In this document: one piece after another, positions 36,516 to 44,554 of the stretch
Position numbering within the stretch: the stretch's first letter is position 1
Layout: each line of letters begins with the position of its first letter
Assembly: GCA_902792815.1 (NCBI GenBank)
Contig: CADBAY010000001.1
Location: forward strand, 92,758-156,757
Source: an uncultured Bacteroidia bacterium
GTDB taxonomy: Bacteria > Bacteroidota > Bacteroidia > Bacteroidales > UBA932
Direction: 5' to 3'
DNA: 64,000 bases
Made by a program: the position numbers and the translations under genes
The notes under the pieces: model-generated
What the model was told of the DNA's origin: nothing
Databases searched by the model: none
What the model saw: the letters and a program-made list of their open reading frames with translations, nothing else

Positions 36516-36899
36516 ATGAAAGCAATCAAACTTTTTACAATGGCGGTTGTGGCCTTCATGGCACTCGGCCTCACATCCTGCACTAAGAACATCCATGACC
36601 CCGTCGTTGGTGATTATACGGTAATTTCCGATATAACAGTCAACCGCAATGAAGGCTCCGGTATCATATACTACCAGATGCGTGACGCCGTCATAAACGC
36701 CGCCAGAGGCGCTGACGTCCGCTCCGAAGCCACGGACAAAGCCGTTATCGCTGCCGCCGACGTAGTAGCCCATGATTATAAGGACCAGGCCAACAAAAAG
36801 GTCGTTTTGTCTGTCGTCTTCCAGCCCGGCAACGCCATGGGCGAAGCTGAGAAAAAACCGACAGTTCTTAAGAGCTACACATTTGTACCTGTAGATTAA
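36516..36899 (+). CDS. Small lipoprotein of unknown function, 127 aa
   Basis: The lipobox LGLTSC gives lipidated Cys22. The mature part of about 105 residues shows an alternating strand-helix-strand pattern (GDYTVISDITVNR, AVINAARGADVRSEATDKAV, KKVVLSVVFQPG) without a motif I know. It follows the coiled-coil lipoprotein gene by 21 bases and is closed by a strong terminator, so the two form a two-gene unit. Co-expression suggests that the small protein works with or on the long one in the envelope. Confidence 0.75.
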   Translation: MKAIKLFTMAVVAFMALGLTSCTKNIHDPVVGDYTVISDITVNRNEGSGIIYYQMRDAVINAARGADVRSEATDKAVIAAADVVAHDYKDQANKKVVLSVVFQPGNAMGEAEKKPTVLKSYTFVPVD

Positions 36900-36913
36900 G
36901 TTTCTATATCTTC

Positions 36914-36945
36914 TTTAAGGGGAGCCGATCGCGGCTCCCCTTAAA
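36914..36945. terminator. Bidirectional terminator between convergent units
   Basis: A perfect 14-bp stem TTTAAGGGGAGCCG / CGGCTCCCCTTAAA with a 4-base loop. The A and T ends give U-rich tails in both directions, so it serves the lipoprotein unit on + and recJ on -. Confidence 0.85.
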
Positions 36946-36965
36946 TATTTCTAGCATAAAAGGGA

Positions 36966-38699
36966 TCAGATAATTTCTTCCCTCTCGCGGAGGTCACGGA
37001 CGCGGAGCTGGATAGTGGAGTTGCCCCGGTAGTAATTCTCAACTATTGAATAGCAGACGTCGAGGGGATTGCCGGACTTTATGTAGTCGTAGTAATCGGC
37101 CATATTGAAGGCGATGGCGGCAATCTGGTGGTAAGGTTGCGACTCCTGGATAAGGTCAAGCTTGAGATGCACGCCGCCTGCGCCCACCTTGCGGCCATTG
37201 CCCGCATCGTACACATTGTCGGTGACGAATACCGGGTTGCCGTTGCCGGGGCCGAAAGGCTGGAACTGCTTTAGAATTCGGAAGAACTTGGGTGTAATCT
37301 GCGAGAAATCAAGCCGCGCGTCGATATCGACCACGGGCACGAGCATCTCGGCGGTTATCTTGCCGGCGATAAATGCATCCAGGCGGGCGGCGAACTCCGG
37401 AAGATTCTCTTCCTTGAGGGTAAGGCCGGCGGCATAAACATGGCCGCCGAAGTTCTCCAGCAGGTCCGCACAACTCTCAATGGCCTCATACAAGTCGAAA
37501 CCCTGGACGCTGCGGGCCGAGCCCGTGACGAAACCGTTGCTCTTGGTGAGCACAACGGTAGGCTTGTAGTATGCTTCCACAAGGCGCGAGGCAACAATAC
37601 CCACTATACCCTTGCTCCAGCGGGGGTTATACACCACAGTGGCGTTCTCCCTGGCAAGGCAACGGCCGCTCTCGACCATCTCCAGGGCCTCTTTGGTGAC
37701 CTCTCGGTCGATATTTTTACGGTCGTTGTTGTTCTCGTTGATTTTCTCGCCTATGAACATTGCCTCCTCGACATCCTCGGCGGTCAGCAGCTCCACGGCC
37801 AGACGCCCGCTCTCCATACGCCCGGCGGCGTTGATGCGGGGGCCTATCTTGAAGACTATGTCGTCGATGCTGATGTGCCCCGGCTCCAGATTGGACAGGT
37901 TTATCATGGCGAGGAGCCCCTTGTGCGGGTTCTCGTTGAGTTGCTTGAGGCCGAAGTGAGAGAGGGTGCGGTTCTCGCCAACCATGGTCACGAGATCCGA
38001 CGCTATGCTCACCACCAGCAGGTCAAGCAGCGGCACCAGACTCTCGAACGGCACGCCATAGCGCTGCGAATAAGCCTGCACAAGCTTGAAACCCACGCCG
38101 CAGCCGGACAAATCGTCGAACGGATAGTGACAGTCTTCTCTCTTGGGATCGAGCACCGCCACCACGCGCGGGAGAGTCTCTTCCGGAAGGTGATGGTCGC
38201 AGATTATCATTTCGACTCCGCGGGAGGCTGCGTACTCGGCTTTGTCAATTGCCTTAATGCCGCAGTCAAGCGTTATGATGAGCTTGAAGCCGCCCTCGAT
38301 GGCCCAGTCAATGCCCTTGTTAGACACTCCGTAACCCTCGTCGTACCGGTCGGGGATGTAAAAATCGACGTTGGGGGTGAAGCGTCTGATAAACGAAAAT
38401 ACCAGAGCCACGGCGGTGGTGCCGTCCACGTCGTAATCACCGTAAACCAGTATCTTCTCACCGCCGCTGATGGCCTTATGGAGGCGCTCCACGGCCACGT
38501 CCATATCTTTCATCAAGAACGGATCGTGTAGGTCCGAGAGACTGGGACGGAAGAACGAACGGGCCTGCTCGAAGGTCTCGACTCCCCTTTTGACAAGAAG
38601 GTCTGCAAGAACGCGGTCAATACCCACCTCGGCGGATAGTTTGTCCACCTTGGCAGGATCGGCCTGTTCCTTGATAATCCACTTGCATTCCTTAGTCAT
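36966..38699 (-). CDS. recJ: Single-stranded-DNA-specific exonuclease RecJ
   Basis: A 5'-3' exonuclease of the DHH family used in recombination and repair. In 577 residues I see the metal-binding motifs [15 protein letters not shown] (about 82), DCGIKAIDK and the DHH motif proper in CDHHLPEE (about 165). DHHA1 and OB-type domains follow, ending before the C-terminal [10 protein letters not shown]. The length is normal. It is divergent from lysS with about 43 bases between starts, so the promoters must overlap. Confidence 0.95.
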   Translation of the reverse strand: MTKECKWIIKEQADPAKVDKLSAEVGIDRVLADLLVKRGVETFEQARSFFRPSLSDLHDPFLMKDMDVAVERLHKAISGGEKILVYGDYDVDGTTAVALVFSFIRRFTPNVDFYIPDRYDEGYGVSNKGIDWAIEGGFKLIITLDCGIKAIDKAEYAASRGVEMIICDHHLPEETLPRVVAVLDPKREDCHYPFDDLSGCGVGFKLVQAYSQRYGVPFESLVPLLDLLVVSIASDLVTMVGENRTLSHFGLKQLNENPHKGLLAMINLSNLEPGHISIDDIVFKIGPRINAAGRMESGRLAVELLTAEDVEEAMFIGEKINENNNDRKNIDREVTKEALEMVESGRCLARENATVVYNPRWSKGIVGIVASRLVEAYYKPTVVLTKSNGFVTGSARSVQGFDLYEAIESCADLLENFGGHVYAAGLTLKEENLPEFAARLDAFIAGKITAEMLVPVVDIDARLDFSQITPKFFRILKQFQPFGPGNGNPVFVTDNVYDAGNGRKVGAGGVHLKLDLIQESQPYHQIAAIAFNMADYYDYIKSGNPLDVCYSIVENYYRGNSTIQLRVRDLREREEII

Positions 38700-38727
38700 A
38701 GCTTACAAAGATAACAAAAATATTTCG

Positions 38728-38735
38728 TACTTTTG
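38728..38735 (+). promoter_or_regulatory. -7 box of lysS
   Basis: TACTTTTG at 38728-38735, seven bases before the lysS ATG at 38743. No TTTG is found at -33. It implies a very short leader and supports the chosen start. Confidence 0.5.
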
Positions 38736-38742
38736 CACCGTT

Positions 38743-40284
38743 ATGACAATTGAACTTAGCGAACAGGAGCAAATTCGCCGCGAGTCGCTGGCGAAGCTCA
38801 GAGAATTGGGCATCGAGCCCTACCCTGCTGCCGAATATCCGGTAAATGCCAGTGCTGCCGAGATAGCCGCAGGATATGACCCCGAGAAGGGGAATTTCAA
38901 CCAGGTATGCATCGCCGGCCGCCTTATGAGCCGCCGCATCATGGGTGCCGCGTCGTTCGGCGAGCTGCAGGACGAGAGCGGACGCATCCAGATATATGTC
39001 AAGCGTGACGAGATTTGTCCGGGCGAGGACAAAACAATGTACAATACCGTATGGAAGCGCCTGCTGGATATCGGAGATATCATCGGCATCAAGGGTTTCG
39101 CTTTCATCACCCAGACCGGGCAGCTGAGCGTCCACGCGCTTGAGCTTACTCTCCTGAGCAAGTCGCTCCGCGTGCTTCCAATAGTCAAGGAAGCCGAAGG
39201 CCAGGTGTTCGACGCCGTTACCGATCCTGAGCTGCGCTACCGCCAGAGATATGTCGACCTGATCGTCAATCCGCAGGTCAAGGACGTGTTTGTGAAGAGG
39301 GCCCAGATTATCGCCACCATGCGCGAGTATTTCAACGAGGCCGGCTGCCTCGAGGTGGAGACCCCTATTCTGCAGGGCATACCGGGAGGCGCCACCGCAA
39401 GGCCCTTCGTGACTCACCACAACGCTCTCGACATTCCGCTTTATCTGCGTATTGCCAACGAGTTGTATCTCAAGCGCCTGATAGTCGGCGGCTACAACGG
39501 AGTGTACGAGTTCGCCAAGGACTTCCGCAACGAGGGTATGGACAAGACACACAACCCCGAGTTCACCTGCATGGAAATCTACGTGGCCTACAAAGACTAC
39601 AACTGGATGATGGCATTCGTAGAGAAGATGCTCGAGAAGATATCCCTCAAGGTCAACGGCACCACGCACGTAACCATTGGCTCTCAGGAGGTCGATTTCG
39701 GCGGCACCTACAGGCGCCTGCCCATACTCGACGCTATCAAGGAATACGCCGGCGTGGACGTGAAGGGAATGGACGAAGACGAGCTGCGTGCCACCTGCAA
39801 GCGCCTGAACGTTGATATTACTCCTTCGATGGGCAAGGGCAAGCTGATAGATGCTATCTTCGGCACTTACTGCGAGGATAAGCTCATCCAGCCCACTTTC
39901 ATCATCGATTATCCCGTGGAAATGAGTCCTCTGACCAAGCGCCACCGCACCGACCCGAGCCTCACTGAGCGTTTCGAGTTGTTCGTGTGCGGCAAGGAGC
40001 TGGCCAACGCATACTCCGAGCTCAACGACCCTATCGACCAGCTGGAGCGCTTTGAGGAGCAGGCCGCGCTCAAGAGCAAGGGCGACGACGAGGCCATGTA
40101 CATCGATATGGACTTTGTGCGCGCGCTTGAATACGGTATGCCTCCCACTTCGGGCCTTGGCATGGGTATCGACCGTCTGACCATGTTCATGACCGGCCAG
40201 ACCACTATCCAGGACGTGCTCTTCTTCCCTCAGATGAGGCCGGAGAAGAAGCTCAAGAAAGAAGGCGAAGAGGCCGGCGAGTAA
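38743..40284 (+). CDS. lysS: Lysyl-tRNA synthetase, class II
   Basis: It charges tRNA-Lys. I start at ATG 38743 because the sequence [20 protein letters not shown] begins the usual class II LysRS N-terminus; a longer frame reading into recJ sequence is spurious. The protein has 513 residues. An OB-fold anticodon domain covers about 55-160. The class II catalytic core holds motif 2 ([20 protein letters not shown], about 260) and motif 3 ([14 protein letters not shown]) near the C-terminus. It overlaps rlmB by one base (TAATG). Confidence 0.96.
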   Translation: MTIELSEQEQIRRESLAKLRELGIEPYPAAEYPVNASAAEIAAGYDPEKGNFNQVCIAGRLMSRRIMGAASFGELQDESGRIQIYVKRDEICPGEDKTMYNTVWKRLLDIGDIIGIKGFAFITQTGQLSVHALELTLLSKSLRVLPIVKEAEGQVFDAVTDPELRYRQRYVDLIVNPQVKDVFVKRAQIIATMREYFNEAGCLEVETPILQGIPGGATARPFVTHHNALDIPLYLRIANELYLKRLIVGGYNGVYEFAKDFRNEGMDKTHNPEFTCMEIYVAYKDYNWMMAFVEKMLEKISLKVNGTTHVTIGSQEVDFGGTYRRLPILDAIKEYAGVDVKGMDEDELRATCKRLNVDITPSMGKGKLIDAIFGTYCEDKLIQPTFIIDYPVEMSPLTKRHRTDPSLTERFELFVCGKELANAYSELNDPIDQLERFEEQAALKSKGDDEAMYIDMDFVRALEYGMPPTSGLGMGIDRLTMFMTGQTTIQDVLFFPQMRPEKKLKKEGEEAGE

Positions 40285-41168
40285 TGCCCTCCGAGCTTAT
40301 CACTTCCGCGCAGAACCCAAAGGTAAAGCGGCTGCTCGCGCTGCAGAAAGATTCTTCACTGCGGCGCGAGAGCGGTTTGTTTGTGGTGGAAGGGCGGCGG
40401 GAGCTTGAGCATTGCATGGCGGCCGGGTTCGAGCCCGATACCGTCTTCGTCTGTCCTGACCTCTACGGCCCTGTAGCCGGGGACACTGTGCCCCGGAACT
40501 TCGCTCCGCTCATCCCTCCCACTTCGCTTCGCTCGTGGGCCCCTCCCGTTCACGCGGTCACGGGCGGCCACGGTTCCGGAACACAGGTCCCCGGCTACAG
40601 AATCATCGAAGTGAGCAGGGAGGTTTACGACAAGGTAGCCTACCGTGGCGGCACCGAGGGCGTGATTGCCGAAATGAAAGCACGCGAGCGCAGGCTTGAA
40701 GATCTGGCCCTGCCTCAGAATCCGCTGATAATGGTGCTCGAAGCCGTAGAGAAGCCGGGGAACCTTGGCGCCGTGCTTCGAAGCGCCGATGCCGCGGGAG
40801 CCGACGCAGTTATAATTTGCGACCCTCTCACCGACCTCTACAATCCCAATCTCATCCGCGCCTCCATCGGTGCCGTGTTCACCGTGCCGGTGGCAGTTTG
40901 CACCTCCGAAGAGGCCATAGCATGGCTCAAGAGCCGCGGCATACGCATCCTTACGGCGCAGTTGCAAGATTCGTCGCTCTATTACGATTGCGACATGCGC
41001 TGCGCCACAGCCCTGGTAATGGGCACCGAGAGCACCGGACTTACCGCTCAGTGGCGCGAGGCCGCCGACGCCCACATACGCATACCCATGCTGGGCGAGC
41101 TCGACTCGCTCAATGTGTCCGTCAGCGCCGCCATCCTCCTCTTCGAGGCGGTGCGCCAACGGCAGTAA
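40284..41168 (+). CDS. rlmB: TrmH/SpoU family RNA 2'-O-methyltransferase with an inserted repeat element
   Basis: A SPOUT methyltransferase that uses S-adenosylmethionine to methylate a ribose 2'-OH in rRNA or tRNA. The substrate-binding domain covers about 1-60 (SAQNPKVKRLLALQ, GLFVVEGRRELEHC). The catalytic knot has EAVEKPGNLGAVLRSADAAG, VMGTESTGLT and LDSLNVSVSAAI. Between the two domains, residues 64-105 (AGDTVPRNFAPLIPPTSLRS and onward) do not match the family and are encoded by a 130-bp inverted repeat (40471-40600). The insert keeps the frame and falls in the linker, so the enzyme may still work. The rlmB name is one of several possible for this family. Confidence 0.85.
   Translation: MPSELITSAQNPKVKRLLALQKDSSLRRESGLFVVEGRRELEHCMAAGFEPDTVFVCPDLYGPVAGDTVPRNFAPLIPPTSLRSWAPPVHAVTGGHGSGTQVPGYRIIEVSREVYDKVAYRGGTEGVIAEMKARERRLEDLALPQNPLIMVLEAVEKPGNLGAVLRSADAAGADAVIICDPLTDLYNPNLIRASIGAVFTVPVAVCTSEEAIAWLKSRGIRILTAQLQDSSLYYDCDMRCATALVMGTESTGLTAQWREAADAHIRIPMLGELDSLNVSVSAAILLFEAVRQRQ
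40471..40600. repeat. Inverted-repeat element inside rlmB
   Basis: The left end CTGTAGCCGGGGAC (40471-40484) is the exact reverse complement of the right end (40587-40600). With small gaps the match extends to about 28 bp per arm (through CCCCGGAAC on the left and GTTCCGG on the right). The centre holds the GC-rich core at 40514-40548. The whole element is translated in frame. Confidence 0.75.
40514..40548. repeat. GC-rich interspersed element, copy C (core of the rlmB insert)
   Basis: It reads CCCTCCCACTTCGCTTCGCT, then CGTGGGCCCCTCCCG. Copy A (5947-5978) shares CCCTCCCAC at one end and CGGGCCCCTCCC at the other. Copy B (6595-6634) matches more loosely on the opposite strand. Confidence 0.55.
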
Positions 41169-41221
41169 TGCGGTAATTATATGATTTTTTACTATCTTGC
41201 AAGCTCATAAAATACCCTGTT

Positions 41222-42589
41222 ATGTCTGAAAAGATTGCAAAACTGATGAATGATTCACCGCTGGCGCGGTGGACCGTACTGGTGCTGGTAGCGCTGATGA
41301 TGTTCTTCGCGTATATGTTCGTGGACGTTATGAGTCCGCTTAAATCGCTCGTAGAGAGCGATCTGGGCTGGAACAGCAGCGTATTCGGCAAATATGCAGC
41401 ATCGGAATACATACTCAACGTCTGCGGCTTCCTCATCCTGGCCGGCGTTATACTCGACAAGCTGGGAGTACGCTTCTCCGGCATACTGTCGGCAGGCCTG
41501 ATGGTGGCCGGCGCCGCCATCAAGTTCGTGGGTATCAGCGACTGGTTCCAAACCACCGGCTTTGCCCAGTGGCTCGGAAGCTGGTGGGTGGAAATGCCCG
41601 CAAGCGCCAAAATGGCATCGCTGGGCTTCATGATCTTCGGCTGCGGCTGCGAGATGGAAGGCACCAACGTGTCCAAGATCCTTGCCAAGTGGTTCAAAGG
41701 CAAGGAGATGGCATTGGCGATGGGACTTGAGATGGCCATCGCGCGTCTGGGCGTTTTTGCGGTGATGTGGATCGCTCCCATCATCTCCAATGCCGCAGGC
41801 GGCAGCATCCTCGCCCCTCTCGGATTCTGCGGCGCACTGCTCTGCATCGGCCTCATCAACTTCATAATCTTCGGAGTCATGGACCGCAAGTTCGACTCCC
41901 AGCTGGTTGCCGCCGGTATGGCCACCGAAGAGAAATCGCCCGAAGACGAATTCCACATCAGCGACCTCGGAGCAATCTTCAAGAGCAAGATGTTCTGGAT
42001 CGTGGCCCTGCTGTGCGTGCTGTACTACAGCGCCATTTTCCCGTTCCAAAGGTACGCACCCAACTTCCTGGAGGAGACCTTGGGAGTGGACGCCGCCACC
42101 GCCGCACGCCTCTTCAGCTGCTTCCCCATCCTGGCAATGTGCCTCACCCCGCTCCTGGGTATCTTCCTCGACCGTGTAGGCAAAGGCGCCACCATGCTCA
42201 TGCTGGGGTCGGTCATCATGATTGCGTGCCACCTGAGCTTTGCTTTCGTACTGCCTCTCTTCCCGCACAAATGGTTTGCAGTGCTGCTCATCGTGGTGCT
42301 TGGCGTGAGCTTCTCGCTGGTTCCCGCGGCACTCTGGCCCAGCGTTCCCAAAATCATTGACGAGAAGGTGCTGGGCAGCGCATACTGCCTCATATTCTGG
42401 GTACAGAACATAGGTCTTTGCCTTGTTCCCATGCTCATCGGCTCGCTGCGTCAGGGCACCGGCGGATACACCGTGCCTATGATAGTGTTTTCCAGCTTCG
42501 GCGTTCTTGCATTCCTGTTCAGCCTGCTGCTCAAGACCGAAGACCGCAAGAAGGGTTACGGCCTCGAACTACCCAACATCAAAAAATAG
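41222..42589 (+). CDS. MFS transporter 1
   Basis: A 455-residue major facilitator with about twelve membrane helices. It carries a central hydrophilic loop (about 225-250: RKFDSQLVAAGMATEEKSPE) and conserved loops such as ILDKLGVRF after helix 2 and FLDRVGKGATM after helix 8. The substrate is unknown. The next gene, three bases on, encodes a second, related MFS protein. I see no regulator or enzyme in this unit that would indicate what is carried. A purine-poor leader precedes the start; the first ATG of the frame gives a typical N-terminus. Confidence 0.88.
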   Translation: MSEKIAKLMNDSPLARWTVLVLVALMMFFAYMFVDVMSPLKSLVESDLGWNSSVFGKYAASEYILNVCGFLILAGVILDKLGVRFSGILSAGLMVAGAAIKFVGISDWFQTTGFAQWLGSWWVEMPASAKMASLGFMIFGCGCEMEGTNVSKILAKWFKGKEMALAMGLEMAIARLGVFAVMWIAPIISNAAGGSILAPLGFCGALLCIGLINFIIFGVMDRKFDSQLVAAGMATEEKSPEDEFHISDLGAIFKSKMFWIVALLCVLYYSAIFPFQRYAPNFLEETLGVDAATAARLFSCFPILAMCLTPLLGIFLDRVGKGATMLMLGSVIMIACHLSFAFVLPLFPHKWFAVLLIVVLGVSFSLVPAALWPSVPKIIDEKVLGSAYCLIFWVQNIGLCLVPMLIGSLRQGTGGYTVPMIVFSSFGVLAFLFSLLLKTEDRKKGYGLELPNIKK

Positions 42590-42592
42590 CAT

Positions 42593-43882
42593 ATGTCCTG
42601 GAAAAAGCTTGGCTGGTTGGCGCTCATCTGCCTGATGGTGCCAATGTTCGCGTCGTACTTTTTTGACGACTGCTTTTCCACCCTCTCGCAGATATTCCAG
42701 CATCCCGAGACTCTGGAGCTGGGCTGGGACAGCGCCGACTACGGCTTCTACGCCGGCGGTTACAGTTTCCTGTGCGTTTGCGGCGGTCTCATAGTGTGCG
42801 GCATACTGCTGGATGTGTTCGGCGTGCGTATCGTGGGCAGCTTATTCGTGGGCCTTATGGCGCTTGGCGCCCTTACCGTGGTTCTGGCGCTGCGCAGCGG
42901 TCTCGAGCCCCGCACTTCCCTGCTCATCGCTTATGCAGGCTGTATGATATTCGGCCTTGGGAGCGAAATTGCAGGAGTTGCTGTCACCCGCTCCATTGCC
43001 AAGTGGTTCAAAGACGGCCCGGTGGCCTTTGCAATGGGCGCCCAGGTGGCAGTTGCCCGTCTGGGTACCGCTCTCGCTTTCATTCTTTCGCCGATTCTGG
43101 TTGCGCAGAAGGCTCCCGGGCAGATGTACACCCTCGCCGAAACCGCCCGTCCGGCCACATTCGGCCTGGCGCTCATTATGGGCGGCGTGCTGCTGTGGGG
43201 GATATTCGTAGCCATGGACGCCCGTTTTGACAAGGCCCACGGCATAGCCTCCGGTAGAGGCGCCGTGAAGGAAGAAGACAAGTTCAAGTTTTCAGATATA
43301 GGGCGCCTGCTCACCAACGGAAAGTTCCTGCTTATTTCGCTGCTGTGCGTGTTCTTCTACTGCTGCATCATCAGCTTCAAGAAGTTCGGAACATCCATAG
43401 TGATTCCGCGCTTCGGCATGGAGCTGGAGAGCGCCAAATGGGTAATTACCATGATTCCGTTCTTCACGGTGGTGTTTACGCCCCTGTTCGGCGCCATGGT
43501 TGATAAAGTGGGCAAAGCCACCCTCTGGATGGTTTTCGGCTCGGTTCTGGTACTGGCGGCGCATCTGGTAATAGCATTCGCGCCCCAGGGAGTGCCGTTC
43601 TGGGGCTACTTCGGAATCGGCATGCTGGGCATAGGCTACTCGCTTGTGCCTTCGGCCATGTGGCCAAGCGTGCCCAAGATCGTCCCCGAAAGGAACCTGG
43701 GCACGGCTTATTCGCTGATTTACTGGATACAGAATATGGGCATGCTGCTCGTACCCATATTTGTCGGACGCATCTTCCGCGCCTATGAAGGGGTACAAGC
43801 AGCCGTGCGCGCCGAGTGGATCTTTATCGGCCTCGGCTGTGTGGCAGTGCTGGTAGCGGTACTGCTACGAAAGAAGTCTTAG
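42593..43882 (+). CDS. MFS transporter 2
   Basis: A 429-residue major facilitator that resembles the preceding one along its whole length: matching ILLDVFGVRIVGS after helix 2, AKWFKDGPVAFAMG, MVDKVGKATLWMV after helix 8 and SLVPSAMWPSVPKIV near helix 10 (the first has SLVPAALWPSVPKII). The two are clearly paralogues from a tandem duplication. The stop overlaps that of ssb on the other strand (TTAG). Two MFS proteins in one operon may transport related substrates or pair; neither can be decided here. Confidence 0.88.
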   Translation: MSWKKLGWLALICLMVPMFASYFFDDCFSTLSQIFQHPETLELGWDSADYGFYAGGYSFLCVCGGLIVCGILLDVFGVRIVGSLFVGLMALGALTVVLALRSGLEPRTSLLIAYAGCMIFGLGSEIAGVAVTRSIAKWFKDGPVAFAMGAQVAVARLGTALAFILSPILVAQKAPGQMYTLAETARPATFGLALIMGGVLLWGIFVAMDARFDKAHGIASGRGAVKEEDKFKFSDIGRLLTNGKFLLISLLCVFFYCCIISFKKFGTSIVIPRFGMELESAKWVITMIPFFTVVFTPLFGAMVDKVGKATLWMVFGSVLVLAAHLVIAFAPQGVPFWGYFGIGMLGIGYSLVPSAMWPSVPKIVPERNLGTAYSLIYWIQNMGMLLVPIFVGRIFRAYEGVQAAVRAEWIFIGLGCVAVLVAVLLRKKS

Positions 43883-44484
43883 AACGGCAGGTCGTCATCA
43901 CCCCCGGCGGGAGCGCCGAAGTCGGGCTGCAGAGGGGCGGAAGCGTCTCTCTTGCGGTAGCCGCCGTCATTCTGGGGACCCTGGGAGGGAGCTGCGGGAG
44001 CCTGATATGAAGGAGCCTGGTACGAAGGTGCCTGGTAACTGCCACCCTGAGGCTGGAAGCCTGCCGGGGAGCTCTGGTAACCGCTTGATGCAGGGGCATA
44101 TCCGCCGGCAGCGGGCTGCAGGCCCTCTCCCTCGCGGCGGCCGAGCAGCTGGACATTATCCGCAACAACTTCAGTCACGAACTTCTTGACACCCTGCTGG
44201 TCGGTATAGGAACGGGTGCGCAGATGACCCTCCACATAAATCTGGCTTCCCTTGCGGATGAACTTCTCGGCAAGGTCGGCGAGCTGGCGCCATAGTACGA
44301 GGTTGTGCCACTCGGTGTTTTCGCGGACTTCTCCGTTACGGTCGCGATAGCGGTCGGTAGTGGCAAGTGTAAAAGTGGCTACTTTAGTGCTTTGGCCGCT
44401 CTGGGCGGCTCCCTGGTCGAGGTAACGTACTTCCGGGTCTCTTCCAACGTTACCGATGAGCATTACTTTATTCAACGATGGCAT
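43879..44484 (-). CDS. ssb: Single-stranded DNA-binding protein
   Basis: SSB coats single-stranded DNA in replication and repair. I start at ATG 44484, where MPSLNKVMLIGNVGRDPEV begins the OB fold; a longer frame reading into the divergent promoter is not credible. The protein has 201 residues. The OB domain is about 1-110. A flexible linker follows (about 115-190), with repeated SYQAP units and glycine- and glutamine-rich sequence. The end DDDLPF is the conserved acidic tip that recruits partner proteins. It is divergent from dxs. Confidence 0.95.
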   Translation of the reverse strand: MPSLNKVMLIGNVGRDPEVRYLDQGAAQSGQSTKVATFTLATTDRYRDRNGEVRENTEWHNLVLWRQLADLAEKFIRKGSQIYVEGHLRTRSYTDQQGVKKFVTEVVADNVQLLGRREGEGLQPAAGGYAPASSGYQSSPAGFQPQGGSYQAPSYQAPSYQAPAAPSQGPQNDGGYRKRDASAPLQPDFGAPAGGDDDLPF

Positions 44485-44554
44485 AATCAATAATGTTTTT
44501 AATGGTTCCAAAGATAGAATTTTTTCGGGAAAACTTACTAATTTTGTGTCTTGA

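Noticed and set aside
36966-38742. Longer lysS start upstream of 38743 reading into recJ
   Set aside because: The extra 91 codons are antisense to recJ, and a -7 box at 38728 lies just before the ATG at 38743.
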